A stretch of 64,000 nt of DNA from contig CM065711.1 in NCBI GenBank assembly GCA_017654935.2, positions 28,544,708 to 28,608,707 on the forward strand. Reading direction: 5' to 3'. Within the stretch, counting starts at the first letter, position 1, and every line of letters starts with the position of its first letter. The notes below the pieces were generated by a model. The model saw only the letters and a list, made by a program, of their open reading frames with translations. It was not told the origin of the DNA and searched no databases. The stretch comes from Phymorhynchus buccinoides (Eukaryota; Mollusca; Gastropoda; Neogastropoda; Raphitomidae). Below are positions 59,236 through 64,000 of the stretch, piece after piece. The translations under genes were made by a program, and so were the position numbers.

Positions 59236-59400
59236 TTCCTCCGAAGTCGGAGTGTGGCTGCCAACGTGGCGGGGGTAATCAAAAACGGTCACACACACAC
59301 GTAATGTTCTCATCCCTAGCTGGTGCATTTGTACCATAGCGTTCAAGTGCTTCGGCTGGCGGGATGATCCCTGGAGTCTTTAAGCCAGGGTACTTCTTCT
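59236..59400. repeat. Dispersed repeat, mollusc SINE-like
   Basis: Begins CCGAAGTCGGAGTGTGGCTG, then GGCGGGGGTAATCAAAAACG and GGTCACACAC. This order matches my memory of a very common mollusc repeat on its reverse strand. A second copy is at 60355-60520. It runs directly into the TTCTTCTTCTTCGATCG unit at 59393. Confidence 0.6.
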
Positions 59401-59725
59401 TCTTCGATCGCTCAGACAGTTTCCTGTTAATTATGAGCGCAGATGCGTCATGCTGCCGCTATGCGCCTAACTAAAGAAATACTTAGGCCCAGCAAGTCCG
59501 ACTTCGGCTGGAGGAAATGTTTTTGAAAGTGTTTCTTCAAAAAAAGGCAGGGGATGGACCGGTAAGGCAGAAAGATAGTAGATGACAGTAAGCAAAGGGA
59601 AAAGGCAGAGTCAAAGAGAGTGACAGATTAATGGAAGTTACAAGCACAGAACTTCCAGAAGGTGGGGGAACTGTTTATACAAAAGAACACCCCCCCCCCC
59701 CCCCCCGGTATCCCCATGGGGGAAG
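59393..59725. repeat. SINE-like dispersed repeat, second copy
   Basis: Same unit as 52436-52770 (about 90% alike by eye), ending in a C run and GGTATCCCCATGGGG. Confidence 0.65.
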
Positions 59726-59773
59726 CCATGGTACGACAACAACAACAACAACAACAATAATAACAATGCTCAC

Positions 59774-59941
59774 CATTCCGGCGGAGTTGCAGGTGTAGCC
59801 GTTGGTCCGATCCACCCACGTGAAATTTGCCCCCTGGTGGATTTCGCGGTGGTGGTTGTACACCTTCCCCACACTCTCGTCGACCAAGTCGCATTGCCCG
59901 CATTTGATTCGCTCCTCTCTGGCCACTGCCGCATCTTCACC
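59774..59941 (-). CDS. C2H2 zinc-finger gene, internal exon (one finger)
   Basis: A 168-nt exon, 56 codons, phase 0 at both ends; acceptor TTTTTTTCACACAG, donor GGAATG/GTGAGC. Encodes an acidic start (GEDAAVAREER), a complete finger C-GQ-C-x12-H-x4-H (HHREIH), and a segment with GANFTWVDRTNGYTCNSAGM. The upstream partner exon is 43563-43707 in contig 2, which ends in phase 0 as required; in contig 3 it would lie past base 64000. Copy A 38819-38987 has a one-base insertion. Role: DNA-binding module of a nuclear protein by family knowledge. Confidence 0.85.
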
Positions 59942-60354
59942 CTGTGTGAAAAAAATAAAAATAAATAATTATCCCAAAAAGTTACAGTGGAAATCTTGCC
60001 CTGGCTAAAACACACACTGACACACCACGATTAAGTCCCTTGGTTTTTTGTCTAGGTAGCTGTGACCCACATACAAATGTCCCCAACTTCAAATTGAGGT
60101 TGCTCTTTAAAATGTTTCGTTTTCAATTTGGGAAGCATTTGGAAGGGAGTCAAACCCGGTCAAAACAAGATTTCTTACCAGCTATAAGAGGGAAAACACG
60201 TGAAACCCGTGAATTTAACACATGACCTGGTGGGTCTTTAAGGCTATTGACATAAGCTAGAACACCAAGGCTACATCAAAATGTTGTTATGCTCTGCATA
60301 GCTATGCGAGGGATTGTCTTTAGCCATGGCAAGCTCCTAGCATAACATCATCAG
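59942..60354. other. Intron sequence, nothing recognised
   Basis: Start (minus sense: end) of the large intron between 59774-59941 and the exon expected beyond the window. No motif assigned. Confidence 0.5.
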
Positions 60355-60520
60355 TCTCCAAAATCCCCCGAAGTCGGAGTGTGGCTGCCCACGTGGTGGG
60401 GTAATCAAAAACCGGTCACACACGTAACGTTCTCATCCCTAGCTGATGCACTTGTACCATAGTGTTCAAGCGCATCGGCTGTTGGGATGATCCCTGGAGT
60501 CTTTTAGCCAGGGTACGTGA
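60355..60520. repeat. Dispersed repeat, second copy of 59236-59400
   Basis: Direct repeat about 1.1 kb away from its relative: CCGAAGTCGGAGTGTGGCTG to CTTTTAGCCAGGGTAC. Confidence 0.75.
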
Positions 60521-60554
60521 ATAACAACACTGAAAATCAGCTAAGCAAAAATCC

Positions 60555-60605
60555 AGTACCGTAGAACCTCCCTTATAAGACCCCCTATTATAGCCCTAGC
60601 CTACA
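60555..60605. mobile_element. Fragment of TACAGTGGAACC-family element
   Basis: ACCGTAGAACCTCCCTTATA and a short stretch beyond it; no right end. Confidence 0.5.
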
Positions 60606-60667
60606 ACCAAGTACATGTAAGAAAGTTTGGACGAGTGATGTCCTTTGCGTGCCCGGGTGAGTTCCGG

Positions 60668-60713
60668 TCACACACACACACACACAGTGACACACACACG
60701 CACACACACAGAC
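60668..60713. repeat. (CA)n microsatellite
   Basis: Two short CA runs separated by CAGTGA. Confidence 0.85.
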
Positions 60714-61004
60714 CTGCCTACCCCCAATTTCTTTTTTAGGTACTCCACGAAATAAAATTCCGTACTTTTTCTCAAAATTCCCCAAAACCCAAAAACGGAA
60801 CATTACAGAACATTAAACCGCCATGCGAAATGACGAAAAACACTCGACTTTGACCGATCTTAGAAGACCTTAAGTTCAAAATTTTGCCGTATTAATTTTT
60901 CATTTACTGTACTGCAGTACTGGGGCTCAAAATCGTGTACAAAATACGGAAAAATCGTATGGGTAGGCAGGTCTGCACACACTATGACAGTAAAGAGAAA
61001 GAGG

Positions 61005-61060
61005 AGCCGCTGTAGCTCAGTTGGTAAGTCCGAGTCGCTATAGAGGGATCCGGGATAGCG
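61005..61060 (+). other. tRNA-like A-box fragment
   Basis: GCCGCTGTAGCTCAGTTGGT has the form of a tRNA 5' part with an A box (TAGCTCAGTTGG), but no B box or acceptor pairing follows. More likely the head of a degenerate tRNA-derived SINE than a tRNA gene. Confidence 0.35.
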
Positions 61061-61174
61061 TCATAATGTCACGTGATTTTGTTGGTAACGAAAGTCGGAC
61101 GCCATTTTGGCTGGAGCGCCGTTTTGGTTCAGATTACAGAGGTGAGCGTCAGTGAGTTTCGACAAATCGTCACA

Positions 61175-61390
61175 ATGGTAATAAACTGTGCAGTAGTTAA
61201 ATGTTCAGGACTAAAAGCAAACATCAGAATTCAATGCGTTCCACCGCCAAGTATCTTAGCAACCCGAATAATCCAGCCATCATGGCCGACAGAGGTGACA
61301 TTCTCATTTGCATACATGAACCCGGATACCTCTATAGCTCGTAATCCGTCATGGTTTGCGAGTTTTCCGTGGGTAGTTTGTGCACTTTAA
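61175..61390 (+). pseudogene. Possible THAP-domain start fragment
   Basis: The frame opens MVINCAVVKCSGLKANIRIQ; a near-N-terminal C-x4-C followed by an aliphatic/basic stretch is how THAP domains begin. The downstream C-x2-H part is absent, and the rest of the 71 codons shows no match I can defend. A CCATTTTGGC element 65 bases upstream resembles a promoter box. Probably a remnant of a transposon-derived or host THAP first exon lying in an intron on the opposite strand. Confidence 0.3.
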
Positions 61391-61466
61391 CAAGTACTTT
61401 GCCGGGAATCACCTGCGACACACCAGAGCAGGGGCAGATAACGCTAAATGATCCGAGTTTCGGGAA

Positions 61467-61917
61467 AGGGCTATAAGACTCCCTCCCACATACGGCCTAC
61501 TTCTCTGAGATATTGCCCTTCTTTGTAAGTATTAAAATTACCTCCCTTATAAGACCTCCCATTATAAGACTCCCTCCCATATAAGGCCTACTTCTCTGAG
61601 ATATTGCCCTTCTTTGTAAGTATTAAAATTACCTCCCTTATAAGACTCCCTCCCACATAAGACCTACTTCTCTGAGACCCCTTCTTTGCAAGTATTAAGA
61701 CCTACTTCTCTGAGATATTGCCCTTCTTTGTAAGTATTAAAATTACCTCCCTTATAAGACCTCCCATTATAAGACTCCCTCCCGCATAAGGCCTACTTCT
61801 CTGAGATATTGCCCTTCTTTGTAAGTATTAAAATTACCTCCCTTATACAACTCCCTCCCATTTAAGACCTCATTTTTGGATGATTTTTTAAGGTTTTATA
61901 AGGGAGGTTCCACTGTA
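61467..61917. mobile_element. TACAGTGGAACC-family element with internal tandem blocks
   Basis: Right end GGGAGGTTCCACTGTA is intact, the left end is not visible. Inside, a ~90-base block (AGACTCCCTCCC, GCCTACTTCTCTGAGA, TTGCCCTTCTTTGTAAGT, TTAAAATTACCTCCCTTA) repeats four times or so. Block number differs from copy A. Confidence 0.75.
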
Positions 61918-62068
61918 CCACCAAAAATCCAATAATTTCATAATAATTGTTTTGGTCCAAATTTCTTCTCTTTTTTTTCATACAGCAATTTTTTTTATGC
62001 TCTCAAAATATCGGCTATCTCGAAATAAAATGTCAGTCCTTTCCAGGCATCTTCCGCATTTTGTAAAT

Positions 62069-62464
62069 TTAACCCTTTCACCGCCAACGTCGCATTTTTG
62101 CACCACAATGATGTAACACCCATGTCACTAAAAGGCATGAAATCAGGGACGGTATTCATGTCGAGATAGCATGAGACTTAGCATGATGCTAACTTAGAAG
62201 CTCTTCCAAAAGTCCTATTAAATCCTATAGGACATTGGAAGAGCTTCTAAGTTAGCATCATGCTAAGTCTCATGCTATCTCAACGTGAATACCGTCCCAG
62301 GGTCTGTTATCCAAAGACCCTCTTCTCTTAATTTTGGGACGTAAGGATAGGCCCTAATTTAAATATGTCATAGAGGAATTCCCAATATTACAGACGTTTT
62401 TCTCTACCCGGGTAAGCTTGATGGAAATTTATTGCTGAAAAATGGCTGGCGGCGAAAGGGTTAA
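62069..62464. mobile_element. MITE, TTAACCCTTTC family, carrying a nested insertion
   Basis: Left end TTAACCCTTTCACCGCCAAC, right end GGCTGGCGGCGAAAGGGTTA then A. Sister 59004-59225 lacks the 62146-62298 block, showing the order of insertion. Confidence 0.85.
62146..62298. mobile_element. Palindromic MITE (153-bp fold-back)
   Basis: Begins GGGACGGTATTCATGTCGAG and ends with the near-perfect complement (CTCAACGTGAATACCGTCCC minus a few changes). The arms of about 72 bases have only a handful of mismatches and almost no loop (TATTAAATCCTATA at the centre). The same element is the copy-A-specific insertion 32412-32560. Transcripts across it would form a long hairpin. Confidence 0.85.
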
Positions 62465-62469
62465 AGGAT

Positions 62470-62885
62470 TTGTACATAAACAAGCGCGAAATCGCAATAG
62501 TTTGTGGCACGCGGTCTATTTTTACCACTCCAATCATGAGTTACCTCCCCTGGATTTTCAATAATTTTAATCTGTAAACCAGAATGTTATCTCTGCACCA
62601 TTTCGTAACTTTCTATATCTTTTGGAAAACATTTAAAACTATGTATCCTACTTATGCTCATCGAAAGAAGCACCGCATACTCATCGTGTCTGTTGTAGTG
62701 TCTGTATTACGTATGTTTATTATTTTGTACGCTTTTAAAATACATCATTTTAAAGAGCGGCCTCAATTAATTTCGATATGTAGCCTCGATTTGAAGTGCG
62801 ACAATTTTGTCAAAATGTGCGACAATTTTGGACCGACAGACCGACCGACCGACAAAGTGAGTTATAGGTTTGTGGCTTGAGCCAC
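62470..62885. repeat. Putative dispersed element ending in GACCGACC repeats
   Basis: AT-rich sequence with the tail GGACCGACAGACCGACCGAC and GGCTTGAGCCAC. A 98-codon plus-strand frame inside has no family features. I recognise the GACCGACC tail as frequent at ends of invertebrate repeats but cannot name the element. Confidence 0.4.
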
Positions 62886-62898
62886 AAACAAAAATATA

Positions 62899-63055
62899 TA
62901 CCGTATTTTTCGGACTATAACCCTCACCTCCCAAATTTTACCCAAATTTCAGATTTTGTTATTATATTTTCTTACTGTTTTATCAGTCACATTATAAGGC
63001 GCAGGGGTCTGAGTCTTGGAAAAAAGTATCGCCTTAGAGTCCGTAAAATATGGTA
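62899..63055. mobile_element. 157-bp MITE, TACCGTATTTTTCGGACT ends
   Basis: Left end TACCGTATTTTTCGGACTAT, right end AGAGTCCGTAAAATATGGTA. Interior has TATAAGGCGCAGGG. This terminus is widespread in animal genomes (from memory). In copy A (about 42140-42300) it is scarcely recognisable. Confidence 0.8.
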
Positions 63056-63153
63056 GCCAAATTCCTAACATCACTTTCTGTTTTATGAAGCTAACAACAA
63101 GGTTAATTTAAAAGCATGTGGATTTCAAATATATTTCTGCCACATACATTTCC

Positions 63154-63164
63154 AGAGAGAGAGA

Positions 63165-63216
<52 letters not shown>
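63154..63216. repeat. (GA)n microsatellite
   Basis: GA repeat of about 60 bases; in copy A (about 42410-42432) only a short GA run remains. Confidence 0.9.
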
Positions 63217-63244
63217 CAGTGAGGAGTTGTTTCCCTTTAACCAT

Positions 63245-63805
63245 ATCACAATGAGACTTTATACTGAAAATTATCTGCCCCTGAACTGAAAGAAAAAGAT
63301 TATCGTTGCCTGTCCCTTTAGCCACAAAAAATATCACAATGAGACTTTATACTGAAAATTATCTGCCCCTGTCTTGTGCACTGATAAGAAAAAGATTATC
63401 GCCCTTGCCTGTCACGAAGTAGTGGTTCATAGCCACAGAAAATTATCTGCCCCTGTCTAGTGCACTGAGATGTGTGCGCCACCTACACAAGATTATCGCC
63501 CTTGCCTGTCAGTAAGTAGTAGTATATAGCCACGGAAAATTATCTGCCCCTGTCTAGTGCACTGAGATGTGTGCACCACCTACACAAGATTATCGCCCTT
63601 GCCTGTCAGTAAGTAGTAGTATATAGCCACAGAAAATTATCTGCCCCTGTCTAGTGCACTGAGATGTGTGCGCCACCTACACAAGATTATCGCCCTTGCC
63701 TGTCAGTAAGTAGTGGTTCATAGCCACAGAAAATTATCTGCCCCTGTCTAGTGCACTGAGATGTGTGCGCCACCTACATAAGATTATCGCCCTTGCCTGT
63801 CACAA
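63245..63805. repeat. Tandem repeat, 96-base unit, about five copies
   Basis: Units begin near 63354, 63439, 63536, 63632 and 63728 (AAAATTATCTGCCCCTGTC), each with GCACTGAGATGTGTGCGCCA and GATTATCGCCCTTGCCTGTC. The three central units are almost identical; the edges are degenerate. Not a CRISPR: there are no unique spacers and it is eukaryotic. Copy A keeps only about two degenerate units (42549 and 42880). Confidence 0.9.
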
Positions 63806-64000
63806 AGTAGTATATATCGTCACTGTCCGACGCTAACCGTGTATTTACACAATCAGTGATTTTACAGGAGCATCAAAAAACATATTGTCGCCTGCTACAA
63901 AGTCAATCCCCATTTGATATACCCTTGACCCTTCTTCTTTACCGATAAGTAAACATGTGACACAATAAAAGTTGCATTAACATCCAAAATTTTCGTGATA

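Larger units (their letters stand above)
57909..59773. other. Intron of the zinc-finger gene
   Basis: 1.9-kb intron with a CpG-rich motif-repeat region, a short ACAAT repeat, an inverted-repeat stretch, a MITE and SINE-like elements, listed separately. Confidence 0.75.
48160..64000. repeat. Copy B of the duplicated locus (clean copy)
   Basis: Collinear partner of 27690-43149. Open reading frames, splice sites, transposon termini and tandem repeats are all intact here, so this copy should be used as the reference for the locus. It runs out of the window at base 64000. Confidence 0.9.

Noticed and set aside
61005..61060. tRNA gene
   Set aside because: Only an A box is present; there is no B box and no acceptor stem pairing.
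63245..63805. Regular repeat that could be mistaken for CRISPR
   Set aside because: Units are contiguous 96-base repeats without unique spacers, in a eukaryotic sequence.
27690..64000. True tandem gene duplication of the zinc-finger gene
   Set aside because: Contig edges, N gaps and error asymmetry fit overlapping haplotype contigs better; kept open only until read depth is checked.

Overview
The window looks like eukaryotic, most likely molluscan (gastropod), nuclear DNA from a Hi-C-scaffolded long-read assembly. Introns with GT-AG borders, a C2H2 zinc-finger gene, dense small inverted-repeat transposons and abundant microsatellites show a metazoan. Several dispersed repeats (for example 46-292, 47143-47215 and 59236-59400) match sequences I remember as abundant in mollusc genomes. 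That taxonomic call rests on memory and was not searched. Two runs of exactly 500 N (27190-27689 and 46453-46952) cut the window into three contigs.

Contig 1 (1-27189) is normal DNA for about the first 840 bases. After that it is sequence distorted by homopolymers: endless runs of T, C or G, a pyrimidine tract, a purine tract and a TAC-repeat region. I find no gene in it.

Contigs 2 and 3 carry the same locus twice. Bases 27690-43149 (copy A) and 48160-64000 (copy B) line up in the same orientation from end to end. Copy B is clean. Copy A is full of small indels that break every exon, yet it also has one 149-bp transposon insertion that copy B lacks. The best reading is two haplotypes of one locus, one poorly polished, placed side by side by mistake (an unpurged haplotig), not a biological tandem duplication.

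The one real gene is a multi-exon C2H2 zinc-finger gene on the minus strand. In copy B its last four coding exons are 59774-59941, 57700-57908, 55166-55278 and 52930-54254 (with the stop). The next exon upstream is seen only in contig 2 (43563-43707). Phases agree at every junction, and two zinc fingers become complete only when exons are joined. The protein has at least seven fingers and a long acidic C-terminal tail. Upstream of 43563-43707, between 45031 and the gap, lies a cluster of six half-finger modules. The best three are a regular array of 54-nt mini-exon-like units in GAT-repeat DNA that runs into the assembly gap. This is the most unusual biology in the window.

Introns and flanks are a mosaic of terminal-inverted-repeat elements: TACAGTGGAACC, TTAACCCTTTC, TACCGTA and GGGACGGTATTC families, some nested in each other. 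There are also SINE-like dispersed repeats, microsatellites and a 96-bp tandem array. No rRNA, intact tRNA, CRISPR array or prokaryotic feature is present.
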